Both the position numbers and the translations under genes were made by a program. Below, piece by piece: positions 1 through 12,009 of a stretch of DNA of 64,000 bases (position 1 is its first letter; each line of letters begins with the position of its first letter). The stretch comes from Platerodrilus igneus. Its lineage: Eukaryota > Arthropoda > Insecta > Coleoptera > Lycidae. Where the stretch lies: positions 1,116,001-1,180,000 of the forward strand of contig JARFIW010000139.1 of assembly GCA_036346225.1 (NCBI GenBank), given 5' to 3'. The notes beneath the pieces are model-generated. The model worked only from the letters and a program-made list of their open reading frames with translations. It was not told the DNA's origin and searched no databases.

Positions 1-3000
1 GTTTCAATACGAAAGACTCCTTCGTTTTGCTTAAATAAATTTGCATAAATCCTTTATATAAAAGTGATGTGAAGATATAGCCACATACGTTTTAGTTAAT
101 TCGTTGAATAAAAGCCAACATTTAGACAAAAACGGCAATATCAACTGGAATTTGTTATTTACAAAAGAAACACTAAAGGTTAGAAATTAGAAAGATGGAA
201 TTTATATACTAAAGTCAGCTTTGTATTAATCAAAGCGCTTGATGGATGAAATCTTTTGTTATAAACTAAACGATTCTTACTGGTTTGAGACTACGTGCCA
301 CTTTGTGGGTTTTAATATTAATAGAATAAAATTTCCTGAACAATATGATTGTTTATAATGAAATTAGATGTTATACACAAGACTACATTTAGCTTGAAAT
401 AATTATTGCTGTATTTCTGCGAGCGAGTGAAGCAACTTGAAATGCGCTACTCAATAAAAGCTAGTGCAAGTACAAATATTTCAGCTTGTTTAAGAGCAAT
501 TTGCTTGTTAACCTACGGTACTACAGGTGTTAAAGTTGAAATTTTGTAAGTAATGAATAATTATCAAGCTACTTAAAGAAAAATGAAAATTTATTTTTGG
601 TTAAGTTACTATTTTCAACTTTAGAGTAAACATTTAATCTTATGAACATATTAAATTTCTACTACACATGTGAATTAAAACCATCTCAATTTAACTTGTT
701 CTATCAAAATTTTAAACACTTTAGTACATTTTTAGTTTAGCTTAACGCTACAGTTATATTCTTCAGCTGTTAGCTTTTTTGTGTGAAGCTACCTCCGCAC
801 AAAACGATTAACTGTAAATGTTTGGAATTATAGTTATTTTTAGAACAAAATTAACAAGTAAATTTTCTTTTAAAATTATACAAAGTATTTATAAAAATGA
901 ATTTTTTAGTGCCTCATTTAAGTAAAGTACCAAACTATTCAAGCGGCTCGCGTATTGCAGAGGTTTCTAATAGATATCTCTAAGTCTAAACTTCAAAATA
1001 AACTTAACAAGATATAAAAATTTGCGTTCAAGTGTTTATGTCAATCTTTAGGTTATTAACATAGAATCTATTTATCTACGTTAAGTATCCATATTTGATT
1101 ACAGTTCCCAGCTACTTTTCATATAAGTGTATTAGTTCTCGAGTTATTTGTGCTTTTTGTATTTATTTTTTTGTGTGATGGTGTAGTCGCCAATGGTCAT
1201 TCATCCGTTTGCTTCCGTTTATTTTTCTTCAAGGAAAGGTGGCGCCCACTTACTCTCTGATTATCGATACCCACTCCAGTCTCATCGTCCCGCAGAGTTG
1301 TTCCACGACTAGCTTATCGTCTTGAAGCTTTTTATTTCCCATAGCTACCATTTCCATCTACTTCTTACCCTGGGCTACTCGTTTTATTAAAATTACTCAA
1401 CTTCGATTAGGTGCACCCCCCTTTAAGGTGGTATATTCAACAAACAATATTTAAAGACAATTACAATAGTTCGAAGTAACTGTCACACAGCACATATTCT
1501 AAATCATTTTCTGCATTAGTCTTTAATAAAGAAATCTTAAACATATGATCATCACACATTAATAACTTCTCAATTAAACCTTCCTTATAATTACTATGCA
1601 CGCCAATTATCTTTAGAAGTCAATTAATTTAATATCATTTTCCCTAAAAACCGTATCGTGTTAAACGTAACTGAATTCGGAATGTTTATTTTACATTATG
1701 TAATGAAAAATTCTGTGCGTAATTTGCCAAAACATTAAATTAAATTGACTTGCAAACAAAATTCTTATTATAAAACTTAGATACTTATTCTAAAAATATT
1801 AATTTTTAGAAATCACTCAATTTACCCTTACGAATCTTGTTGTTGGCTTTAATTCACCAGCGTCGACTCTTCCAAACATAATAACTATCATTTTATAAAC
1901 ATGAACAACTCATTTTCTGTTAAATTATTTTAAGAAGTCCGCTTTTTATACAAATTGATCTACTGAATTAAATATAAGCCATTCAAATACGTTCATTAAT
2001 CTTCCATTTAATCTCCAAATTCTTAAGTGAAATCTATCTTGCGATAGTTTTAATTTGTTTTAAATATACACTTTATTATATTTTAAACTGTTGGTTGCCA
2101 AATTTTGTACCTTTTTGTTTACGAATTTAGTTGCGTAAACTCTTCATTCTATTTGCGGCAGCAAGGGCTCACGTCCAAATTTCAATTAACACTTATCATC
2201 ACGGCCGTCCGTATTGGCTTTAAATGAGCCAAACCATTCTGACGTCATTTATTCTAAACGGTTTCGGATTCTTCGCCATTGCACTCGTCGTTTTCCATAG
2301 GTTTCTATATCAAAATTCCTGTGCATTTTAGAGTCTGGGTCATTAATCACATTTTATGTATTATAATATGAGATATCTTCTTGATTTAATTGTTTAAATT
2401 TTTATATACTTAAACTAATAATTTTTCAGTTAGAAACACTTGCTTTTTTATTAAATTACAGATGAAAGTTCTTTTGGTATATTTATTCATGCGAGTTTCC
2501 CACTGTCACACATAATTGTGAGTATTTATACGCCTTTAAACATAAATTTACATAAAACACGATCCTTTTATTATAAAATTTGTATGAAACTCCTTTAATA
2601 ACCACTCGCTTATACGTCAAACGTAATTAATCAAATTTATACAATATATTTCTTATACAAATATGTTCTTATACAAATATATGTCTAAATAAATTGGTTG
2701 TTTCTCGCATTTTATCAAATTTGTAAAGTAAAATTTTTATCGTACACCGTAGTATGACCCTGCTATGGCCTTTAATCACAGTATTTTATACAACATTCTA
2801 TATTAATAAACGTGTGTTCTATGTAACTAAGTAAATTGAAATTTTTAGTTATAATTTTTTAGGTAAGAAACCACTTCTAAATCAACAAAGACCCTCATTT
2901 GAATGTTTTAAAATTGAACAATATTTATTTATACGAGTGAGAGGGAGGCTTAATAAACCGTATTAAAAACCCTGCCAATAATGATTAAAACGATTAGTGT

Positions 3001-3730
3001 ATCCCTTTGAACGCTCTACATTCAAACGAACCATTGAAGTACGCTATATTTCTTTAGTGCGGAGTATGCGTTTTATCAATAAGGCAAGCACAAGAAGTTT
3101 ATTTCTATACCCTAACTCCATAATGACGAGTTTTAGTTTTAGAGTAGCAAGCGCTTTCCTTAAAGCCGATAAAGTTTCCCTGACTAAACAATTGCGTGTT
3201 CAGAAAGCCTATTATTGTAACTTGTTATCGGATGAGCAGCAACATTAGGGCTTTGCAGGATTTTGCAATGAAGTTGGTTTACTTTGATATACAACTCAAA
3301 TACCTGGGCTTAAAATACGACACCTCACTCAGTGATTAGTGTTAAATTCTAAATAATAGGGGATTTAGAAAGTGCCATATAATTTTATATATTGCAGCAA
3401 AGTTGTAGTATATCACAGTTTTCTCCGCTTATACATTTGGTGTGATAGCATATAAAAGATAGGACACAGGATGTGCTTACGCAAGGCGTGTTAAACCGTT
3501 AAGGGATAATAATATATTGTATTATAGGGTTTATAAGCGATGTCCTGTTTCCCAATAGATTAAGAATAAGTATTGTACAGGCACATTGTGCACTAAAAAT
3601 TTGGCACAACATTTGATATTTTGTTAACAAGTTAAAGCACTAACTTTTATAAACATAAAATTGTGAGTATTTTTTGCGAAGCCAGCTTAAGAATTATAAA
3701 GGGAACTAAGGTCTTAATACTTACGTTTGA
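1..3730. other. AT-rich sequence without recognised gene
   Basis: AT-rich non-repetitive sequence with stop codons in all frames. The longest open stretch, 2997-3248 on +, has no recognisable motif. A more GC-balanced patch lies at 1190-1430 and another at 2150-2310, but neither gave a convincing protein or RNA. I see no element ends here. Confidence 0.5.
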
Positions 3731-3783
3731 TGTATATATAGGGCTCCGTCAACTTGGCCCCCCTCCAAACGATTTATTGAAAT

Positions 3784-4075
3784 GTAGTATGTGCACCAGA
3801 AAGTAGTAGTCTTGCACCACGTTAGCCCCCCTCCATTCGAATTTCAAAAAAATGGTATGTGCAACAGTTAGAGAAAAGCTTGCACCACCTTGCACCACTA
3901 AATTTAGAGCTTGCACCAGTTCACAAAATCAGATACAGGGCCTTCTCTCGAGGAGGGCTAGAATGACGCTAGCCCCCCTCCATTCGAATTTCAAAAAATT
4001 GATATGTGCACCAGTTAGAGGAAAGCTTGCACCACCTTGCACCACTAAATTTAGAGCTTGCACCACCTTCAATAA
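3784..4075 (+). repeat. Subterminal tandem repeats, left arm
   Basis: Two full and one partial copy of a unit of about 110-140 bp. Each contains an agccccccctccattcgaatttc-like block, then a gtgcaccagttagag block, then two or three TTGCACCAC motifs. The repeats have low sequence complexity and no coding sense. Equivalent copies occur in the right arm at about 8720-9090. Confidence 0.7.
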
Positions 4076-4722
4076 GTCGTTACATCATTATTTTATATTA
4101 TTTTACATAAAACACTGCCATACTCCAACATTTCTCAATTGCACTACCAAAAGAATTCTAAGCAGATCCAATGCTAAAAAATTTTTCTTGAGTTTCTTTT
4201 ATTTAAAATAGTGTAATTATATTTCATTTAATTATAGGAGTGTTATCTAATAACGAGGTGCCTAATATACGGACTTTAGAACAGGATCAGGACGTTCATA
4301 CAAGAGGCATGATTTAGGGGTGTCAAATTTAAGTCAAGTTACAACCAAGTATAGCAAAATGCAGTTTTAAGCAGCATACAGAACCAAAGTCGTAGACAGA
4401 TACTTCAGGAGAGGCCATGCACAAATTTTTTAATTTAATTATATTTCTATGGATGTATCTATCTACAATACACTAACTCCTCTGCTTAACTTTCTATGAG
4501 TTTCACAAATTTCTCTTTCTAACTTATGACTGACGGCCATTCAATTTTTTTTGTAAAATGTCACTTCCACCGTTTTTTAACTACGTCAATACTGACTTTT
4601 GTTAAACTTTGAATTTCGAATCGTCTTGGATATTAATTTTTTTAACCCTTGAATTTTAGCACGTGCAGTACATTTATTTAATCTTTTATTTTTAAAATTG
4701 CGAAAAAAAGTCTTATCGTACG

Positions 4723-4800
4723 TCGCGGGATTTGAACCCGGTATCGTCTGACTGATAGCTTCTCTAGGTATATGTATAACTCAGACATCTTGGATACCAA
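4723..4800 (-). other. tRNA-like segment (tRNA relic or SINE head)
   Basis: Read on the minus strand it contains gggttcaaatccc, the classical T-arm / B-box sequence, preceded by a short stem-loop around agctatcagtcagacgata that resembles an anticodon arm. The acceptor stem does not pair well and there is a mismatch in the T-stem, so this is not a working tRNA gene. The same segment is present in inverted copy in the right arm, so it is part of the element rather than a nearby gene. Confidence 0.45.
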
Positions 4801-5515
4801 AGTTTAATTTTTACATTTTTGAATTATTTGAATCATTTCCAGAAACCTATATTTAAAGGGTTTTATTAAAGTTTTGAATAAAGCTAATATTTGATCTTTT
4901 CAAAAAAATCACTTTTCTCAAATATCTACAAAATGTATACAAATTTTTGAATTCCAAATAACGATTATTACTCAACAACAATATCTACAAAACATTTCCT
5001 ATTTAACCGATTTTCAATCTCTTCTGGTAACAAAGTTATCCATCCAATGCTATCCAGAATGAGACACCCTGTAGCATCGATTTAATAGTGCTATTTTCAG
5101 TTTATCAAGATTCCTTGCTGAAATAGCTTTATCAGAAGTAACTAATTTGGAATAAGTCCTTAAATTGGGATCGTACGATGAAATTGTCAAATACAACATT
5201 ATGATAATCTGAAAGTGTTTTATCTGAGCATAACATTTTTGAAGAACGCAAAAGTTTTTGTGGATATTATGTCTTAATATTTCCTGTAATTGAAAATCTT
5301 TTTAAATTTTTTAGAAGGTTTATTAAACGGGATTTGATTACTGTTTTATAGTAAACTTGGAATAGTCAATATTATAGATGGAAATCGGAAAAAGTTTGTA
5401 CTAGTTGAGATTGAATTTATTGCTGAGCATTACTTAGAATCATAGGTAGGTATCCTTATTATAGTTAGATTGATAATTAATTTCACTGTCGTTGCTTAGT
5501 TTATTTTTCACCTAA

Positions 5516-7240
5516 AGGTTTTTACGTATTATTTTCTTTTGTATGAGCTATATACTTCTGTAAATTTTGAAATTGCTCAAATTAAGTAACTAATCAATGG
5601 TACTTAATTAAATAATTTTATTTCAAAAATTCAAACACATAAAAATGTTAAACTCAAAATTAAAATAATTTTTTTAATATTTAAATATAAAAGAGTAACT
5701 CCTATTTCGAACAGATTTTCTTAATTCTAAAAATGTATATCACCTAATAGATAAAATTGATAATAGACAGTACAATTAAAAATATATCTCTTAATACCTA
5801 CATTTTTAAAACAAATTTTTGAAATTAAAATAAATTTTCTGATTATAAAAAAGATTAATTCTTATTGTCAATAACTTTCACAATTCCAAAAATTTTAGCA
5901 AAAAATTAACGAATTGAAAGAAACAAGATTGATAGTGATTAAAATACATTTCTGAATATACTTAGGACAATTGAACATTAATTTAAATAATAAAAGGCTT
6001 CAAACTATTAGTTTCAAAAAATTCAATACTTAAAACTTGAACTTATTTTTTCGATAAATTTTGGGGCTAAAATTCAAAAATCACTTGCTAATTTATCCTT
6101 GTATTTTTTATGAACTTTTAACTGTGAAACAGATATATAGCTCTATCATTTAAAAGAATATTTCCAATCCCATTAAAGAAAAAATTGATAAGTTCAAGCG
6201 TATATAATTGTTTTACATCATCTTTCATAACGTTCTGTGATTATTCTTCATTTTATCTAATTAACAATACTTTAGTTTTGAATATATTGCGCATGGGCTT
6301 GTGGAATAGCAAGTCCCACATTGCAGTTCAAATACTCTTGGTGGTAACAGGCAACAATGTTCCTCCAAAAAAATTTATAAAGGCTACAAAATTAAACCGA
6401 TGGTAGGAGGTAGCAAAAACTTTCTATTGCAATAAAGTATTTCGGTACCCCCACACCTATTTTTTAAATATATCTAGAAGAGTGGAGGCATAAAATATTA
6501 TGTCGAAGAGATGGGAGGTACAAAATACTATAGTTGCGGTTCATGTAGATACAAAACGGGTACAAAATTTTGAGATCGATTTTATAGCAATTGGAGCAAG
6601 TGTGAGGGCCGTAGTTTAACCCTCCCCCCTCACCCTCCCCGTTCAATTTTCAAATATATCGGGTAAGGTAGGTACCAAATATTTTAATTAAAGTACATTT
6701 TGGTACAAAATGTGTACAAAATCGATATTTAAAGCAACTGAGGGGCGAGTGGGTTGGCGAAATGGACCTGTATTTTATGTAAGTTATGGAAAGTTTTAAA
6801 ATCATCGACATGTACATTAAACCAAAAAAATAATATCTTGAAACACTGATGAATATCATTAAATAAATTTCATGATAAACTTCAATTCCAATAAAATTGT
6901 CTTTCATTGAGTACTGCATCCATAGCTCAAGGAGCTGGCGCATTTATATAAAGCAATTGTTATTTGTTTTAAGAATATTAACAATTATTTTGAAGAAGCG
7001 AACATTTGCATATTGCAATTGATGGTTTATTGCATTAAATAAATATGTAATTCGGCGGGTGAAAAATTCAAATGCTTTATTATCCAACAATAGCGGACTC
7101 TCTAAGAACAAGCTTCATCTAATGTCGAAGGAGAAATCGGCCGTCAGTGACTAAACGCATCTAGAAAAATAGTAACATTTTGTCTGACAGGAAAGAGTTC
7201 CAGAAACATAGTATACAAAAATTAATTTGTTGGCAATCTT
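5516..7240. other. Central loop of the foldback-like element
   Basis: About 1.7 kb between the arms, very AT-rich, without a recognisable protein. A weak direct duplication is visible: 6465-6620 and 6650-6770 share a series of phrases (aaatatatc, ggtaccaaa/ggtacaaaa, aatcgat, gagggccg/gaggggcg). The open stretches at 6185-6406 (+) and 6464-6943 (-) show no known motif. If the element ever coded for a transposase, it is not here. Confidence 0.5.
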
Positions 7241-7954
7241 TAGGTGAAAAATAAACTAAGCAACAGCAGTGAAATTAATTATCAATCTAACTATAAAAAA
7301 GGATACTCCCTATGCTTCTAAGTAATGCTCAGCAATAAATTCAATCTCAACTAGTACAAACTTTTTCCGATTCCCATCTATAATATTGACTATTCCAAGA
7401 TTACTATAAAACAGTAATCAAATCCCGTTTAATAAACCTTCTAGAAAATTTAAAAAGATTTTCAATTACAGGAAATATTAAGACATAATATCCACAAAAG
7501 CTTTTGCGTTCTTCAAAAATGTTATGCTCAGATAAAACACTTTCAGATTATCATAATGTTGTATTTGACAATCTCATCGTACGATCCCAATTTAAGGACT
7601 TATTCCGAATTAGTTACTTCTGACAAAGCTTTTTCAGCAGGGAATCTTGATAAACTGAAAAATCGATGCTATAGGGTGTCTCATTCTGGATAGCACTGGA
7701 TGGATAGCTTTGTTATCAGAAGAGATTGAAAATCGGTTAAATAGGAAATGTTTTGTAGATATTGTTGTTGAGTAATAATCGTTATTTGGAATTCAAAATT
7801 TTTTATACATTTCGTAGATATTTGAGAAAAGTGGGAAAAATAATTTTTTCGAAAGATCAAATATAAGCTTTATTCAAAACTTTATAAAAAAAAACCTTTA
7901 AATATAGGTTGCTGGAAATGATTCAAATAATTCAAAAATATAAAAATTAATCTT

Positions 7955-8036
7955 TGGTATCCAAGGTGTCTAAGTTATACATACCTAGAGAAGCTATCAG
8001 TCAGACGATACCGGGTTCAAATCCGGCAACATACGA
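7955..8036 (+). other. tRNA-like segment, right-arm copy
   Basis: Plus-strand counterpart of the segment at 4723-4800: tatccaaggtgtctaag, then the agctatcagtcagacgata hairpin, then ccgggttcaaatccgg. The B-box core GGTTCAAATCC is intact. In this copy the T-stem is more symmetrical but the acceptor stem is again not convincing. The two copies differ at a few positions, for example cccgcgac against ccggcaac. Confidence 0.45.
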
Positions 8037-8719
8037 TAAGACTTTTTTTCACAATTTTAAAAATAAAAGATTAAATAAATGTACCGCAGGTGCTGAAATT
8101 CAAGGGGTAAAAAAATTAATATCCAGAACGATTCGAAATTCAAAGTTAACAAACGTCAGTTATGACGTAGTTAAAAAACAGTGGAAATGGCATTTTACAA
8201 AAAAATTGAATGGCCGTCAGTCACAAGTTAGAAAGAGAAATTTGTAAAACTCATAGAAAGTTAAGCGGAAAAGTTAGTATATTGTAGATAGATACATCCA
8301 TAGAAATGTAATTATATAAAAAAATTTGTGCATGGCCTCTTCGGAAGTATCTGTCTACGACTTTGGTTCTGTATGCTGCTTAAAACTGAATTCTGCTATA
8401 TTTGGTTGTAACTTGACTTAAATTTGACACCCCTAAATCATGCAGCTATATTACGTGTTCTGTAATACCTTGCAAGTGCATTTGTAAGCTTCTTGTATGA
8501 ACGTCCTGATCCTGTCCTAAAGCCCGTATATTAGTCACTTCGTTATTAGATAATACTCCTATAATTAAATGAAATATAATTACACTATTTAAATAAAAGA
8601 AATGCAAGAAAATCTTTTCAGCATTGGATCTGCTTAGAATTCTTTTGGTAGTGCAATTCAGAAACGTTGCAGTATGACAGTGTTTTATGTAAAATAATAT
8701 AAAATAATAATGTGACGAC

Positions 8720-9090
8720 CTATTGAAGGCGGTGCAAGCTCTAAATTTAGTGGTGCAAGGTAGTGCAAGCTTTCCTCTAACTGGTGCACATATCATTTTT
8801 TTGAAATTCGAATGGAGGGGGGCTAGCGTCATTCTAGCCCCCCTCGAGAGAAGGCCCTGTATCTAATTTTGTGAACTGGTGCAAGCTCTAAATTTAGTGG
8901 TGCAAGGTGGTGCAAGCTTTTCTCTAACTGGTGCACATATCATTTTTTTGAAATTTGAATGGAGGGGGGCTAGCGTCATTTTAGCCCTCCTCATAAACAA
9001 ATTACCGCAATTGGTTTTCCAGCATGGTGCAAGCTATTATTTTGGTGGTGCAAGGTGGTGCAAGACTAGTACTTCCTGGTGCACATGCTA
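8720..9090 (-). repeat. Subterminal tandem repeats, right arm
   Basis: Three copies of the unit described for the left arm, in reverse orientation (ggtggtgcaagct, ctctaactggtgcacat, gaatggaggggggctagcgtc). One more junction segment is present than on the left, around aacaaattaccgcaattgg at 8995-9015. Confidence 0.65.
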
Positions 9091-9559
9091 CATTTCAATA
9101 AATCGTTTGGAGGGGGGCCAAGTTGACGGAGCCTATATACAGTATTTTACAGGTGTCTATAATTCATGCCGTATCCTCTTAATGGCGCATTCTTTTCTTA
9201 GAGACAAGAGTAAATGTTACATTAACACGTGGTGGTAAATGCCTCTTTACTCTGGTCGAAAACAGTTGCAACAACCAAAACAGACCATTACAAAAAGAGA
9301 AAGTGACATATTAGACAAATATACAACACACCCCTAGTTAGTTCACAAAGATTTTGCTTGTACCTTTGCATATACAACTACGCGTATTGAAGAACTATGG
9401 ATAAAAATGATCAGACATTTAAATGTCTTAAACAAAAAGTATGTTTGTTAAGAATCTTTGTTAGGTCATAGTTCAAATCATTTTTGGAAACGATAAATTT
9501 AAGGAAATCTTAAACGGCAATGAGAAGAACCCTTAGATAAGTTTCCTTTAGATAGTCGC

Positions 9560-10652
9560 TATCTTACAATAGAAAAAGGGGAAAGCGTGTATATGGGGTT
9601 TGTAGATCTGGAAAAAGCATTCGACAATGTAATATGGAAAAAAATGTTTGAAATACTCAAGAAGATTGGAATGAGTTATAGGGATAGACGAATAGCTTAT
9701 ACAAAGAGCAAACAGCAGTAATAGAATTAGAGCAGGAACGTAGAGAAGTAAACATTAGGAAAGGGGTGAGACAGGCATGTGCCCTATCCCCATTGATTTT
9801 TAAGTTGTACATTGAAGAGGCACTGAATACTGTCAAATGCAGGAAGACATTTGGAATTACTATGCAGGGACAAAAAATTGATATGCTTAGATTTGCAGAT
9901 GATATAGCGGTATAAGCGTCTAGCAAGGAAGAGTTAGAAGCTGCTCTTAATGAAATGGAAACGGTTCTAACAGAGAGATACGGTATGAAAATTAACAAAA
10001 CTAAAACTTAAGTTCTAGTATGCAAAGGTGGGGAAAATAAATCAAAAACAAGAATACAAGTATGTAACACGAACTTACAAGAGGTTAAGGATTTCTGCTA
10101 CCTAGAAAGCCAAATAACGCAAGATGGGAAAAGCACAAAATATATAAAACAAAGATTAGCACAAGGTCGTGCTACATTTAACAAGAAAAAGCAACTACTG
10201 TGCTCAAAGACCACAAACATAGAAACAAGGAAAAGATTGCTTACAACATATGTGTGGAGCATAGCACTGTACGGCTGTGAAGCCTGGACAGTACGAGAAA
10301 CGGACAAGAAAAAGGTAGAAGCCTTTGAAATGTGGTGCTACAGACGTATGATGAAGATATCATGTACAGACAAAGTTAAGAACGAAGAGGTACTAAAAAT
10401 GGTAGGGGAAGAAAGAAATATGTGGAAAATAGGAGAGACAGGATGATAGGCCACATACTACGGCATGGAAGAATAGTACGGAATATATTACAAGCAGAGA
10501 TAGGAAAAAAGAGTAGAAGAAGCAGACCTAGGTTAGACTACTGCACACAGATAGTAAAAGATGTAGGCTATAGGGGTGTCAGGGAGATGTGTAGGCTAGC
10601 CCAGAATAGAAATCAATGGAGGTACGCATCCAACCAATCCCAAGATGGATAA
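9560..10652 (+). pseudogene. LINE reverse transcriptase, C-terminal part, broken
   Basis: The second half of a non-LTR retrotransposon ORF2. Visible signatures include VDLEKAFDNV (about 9603), GVRQACALSPLIFKLYI, LRFADDIAV with the FADD catalytic box (about 9889-9915), YGMKINKTKT, and the C-terminal run LYGCEAWTV, EAFEMWCYRRMMKISCTDKV, IGHILRHGRIVRNI, SRRSRPRLDY and a final tryptophan-containing segment. This C-terminus is that of the insect endonuclease-reverse transcriptases usually assigned to RTE-like LINEs; the clade assignment is from memory of the family. Stop codons (for example directly after DDIAV) and at least two frame changes (about 9710 and 10440) show it is dead. The endonuclease and N-terminal RT are absent. 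Confidence 0.75.
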
Positions 10653-10885
10653 ACTAATGACGAAAAAATAACTGTGCTTAAACATGATGATTATTATAAG
10701 TAACTAGAAGAATTGGTTAGGCAATATTCTCGAATAATGTTAAATGTGTGAAAGGATTTACTGGAAAACCATTACTTTGGCTCTAAGTCTTGGGGGATCT
10801 TAGTAGCCACAGGTTGCTTAACCCCCTTCACTGAATCTCGGTGAAATAGAGCATAAAATTAGAAAACAATAGAAGGGGAACGAGC
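10653..10885 (+). repeat. LINE 3' untranslated tail
   Basis: Follows the end of the RT remnant: ctaatgacgaaaaaataac, acatgatgattattataagtaac, then ggggatcttagtagccacag, ggtgaaatagagc and aacaatagaagggg. The same series of phrases recurs at 10985-11215 and 62690-62935, always downstream of the same RT C-terminus, so it is taken as the 3' tail of this LINE family. Confidence 0.6.
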
Positions 10886-11215
10886 TGTATACACATGCTG
10901 TGTGAGAATTTCAGGGAACTATGTAGGCTAGCTCAGAATATAAATAAGTGCAGGTACGTAGTGCAACCAGTTTTGAGACGGAAAACCTAATGACGAAAAA
11001 ATAAGCGCAGATAAATCTAATGATTAGTATAAACAACTAGTTGTTGGTTGCGAAATATCTGCAACTAATGATGACGGTGCAAAAAGATATATTGAAAAAT
11101 ATATTAAATCGGTAAATGGTTAAGTGTTGGGGGAACTTGGCAGCCACAGGCTGCTTACCTCCCTTCACAACCACTGAAGGTCGGAGAAGTTGGGTATATT
11201 ATTGTAAAACAATAG
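10886..11215 (+). mobile_element. Second head-to-tail LINE fragment (extreme 3' end)
   Basis: Begins abruptly with gtgagaatttcagggaactatgtaggctagctcag, the last codons of the RT ORF, followed by the LINE 3' tail with ctaatgacgaaaaaataagc, gggggaacttggcagccacag and aacaatagaagg. It is a severely 5'-truncated copy directly downstream of the first copy and in the same orientation. Confidence 0.6.
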
Positions 11216-11715
11216 AAGGTGACCAAACTGCATCTAACAAGAAAGAACAGCGCCTATGAGGAGAGACAACAAACATAGAACAAGAAGAAAATTGTTGAAA
11301 GCATATGTGTGGAGCACAGCACAGTATACCTATGAAATACGGGCAGTCTGAAACGCAGACAGAAAAACGGTAGCAGCCTTTTGAAATACTGTGCTTCATA
11401 TGTATGAGGACGATAGCATGGACAGACAAAGATAATAACAAATAGGTTATAGAAATAGTAGGGGAACAAGGATATCTGAGGAAAAAGATAAGAAAAATAG
11501 AAGGGCAGAATACGTTGTAAAGCATTTTTGGGGAATAGTCTGAGATACATTATAAGCAGAGATAGAAAAAGAGAGGTAGATGTAGACCTAGATCAGATAG
11601 TTATAGATGCAAACTGTGCAAATTTCAGGGAAATCTGTAGGTTAGTTCTGAATAGGAAACAATGATGGTACGCGTCTAACCAGTTCCAGGACTGAAGACC
11701 TAATGATGATGAGTC
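11216..11715 (+). pseudogene. Third head-to-tail LINE fragment, RT C-terminus
   Basis: Starts within the region coding for the KKKQLL..TTNIETR part and runs to the ORF end: gcatatgtgtggagcacagcac (AYVWSTA), cggtagcagccttttgaaat, cagagatagaaaaagagagg, ggtacgcgtctaaccagttcc. Many indels break the frame. A more diverged copy than 9560-10652. The 3' tail is mostly missing; it stops near ggactgaagacctaatgatgatgag. Confidence 0.65.
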
Positions 11716-12009
11716 ACTATCTTCTTAGAAAACAAGAGGTTCTACAACATGTTGTTCTCAAATCAAAAATGTGGTAATAAGCATGTCCCTAAAAATTTAT
11801 TTTTTCTATTTCTGCGTAGATTTATTTCGTAGAAAACTGCGAAGTTGGAAGTGATGAACAGGGTAAACGGGAATGCTTACGGGTATGAAAAAGTCATTGG
11901 AGAAATAAAACCCTTCAATGCTAGCAGATTATTGTTAGACACTTACTAGAAATATTCCAGATGTAGTGTACAAAAGAAAATCGAAACTAAAACAATTAGT
12001 TATTAAATC
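11716..12009. other. Spacer between LINE fragments
   Basis: About 290 bp between plus-oriented and minus-oriented LINE fragments. No coding or repeat signal recognised. Confidence 0.4.

Larger units (their letters stand above)
3741..5515 (+). repeat. Left inverted arm of the foldback-like element
   Basis: Runs as a near-perfect inverted copy of 7241-9134. It begins with gggctccgtcaac, passes through the subterminal repeats (3780-4080), a unique part (4080-4680), the tRNA-like segment (4720-4800), and a block with phrases such as gaatgagacaccctgtagcatcg (about 5060-5083). It ends near 5515 at ttatttttcacctaaagg. It is about 100 bp shorter than the right arm, partly because one subterminal repeat segment is missing. 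Confidence 0.75.
7241..9134 (-). repeat. Right inverted arm of the foldback-like element
   Basis: Reverse-complement partner of the left arm. The inner end is at about 7241 (ctttaggtgaaaaataaac) and the outer end is gttgacggagcc at about 9122-9133. Differences from the left arm are scattered substitutions and small indels, plus an additional subterminal repeat segment (about 8985-9070). The high similarity suggests that the arms are kept alike by gene conversion or that the element is fairly young. Confidence 0.75.
3733..9139. mobile_element. Foldback-like element with long inverted arms
   Basis: The sequence beginning gggctccgtcaacttggccc at 3741 returns in reverse complement, ending at 9133 (ttgacggagcc). 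The match continues inward for about 1.8 kb on the left (to about 5515) and 1.9 kb on the right (from about 7241). The arms carry subterminal tandem repeats and a tRNA-like segment and enclose a 1.7-kb middle with no recognisable transposase. Very long terminal inverted repeats containing internal tandem repeats are the hallmark of foldback (FB/TU-type) transposons, and this element is best described as foldback-like. The outermost TA-rich bases (tgtatata at 3731 and tatataca at 9134) are themselves palindromic, so the target duplication cannot be read with certainty. It is probably non-autonomous. Confidence 0.75.

Noticed and set aside
1226..1240. tggcgccca-type primer-binding site near 1229
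   Set aside because: A nine-base match with no LTR, gag or purine tract around it is expected by chance.
2997..3248. 83-codon ORF on the plus strand
   Set aside because: No recognised motif, no homologous copy in the window; ordinary length for chance in this much DNA.
6464..6943. Minus-strand ORFs in the loop of the foldback-like element as a transposase
   Set aside because: Both are short, low-complexity and lack DDE or other catalytic motifs.
4723..8036. Functional tRNA genes in the foldback arms
   Set aside because: The B box is good, but acceptor and T stems do not pair fully in either copy, so they are described as tRNA-like relics.
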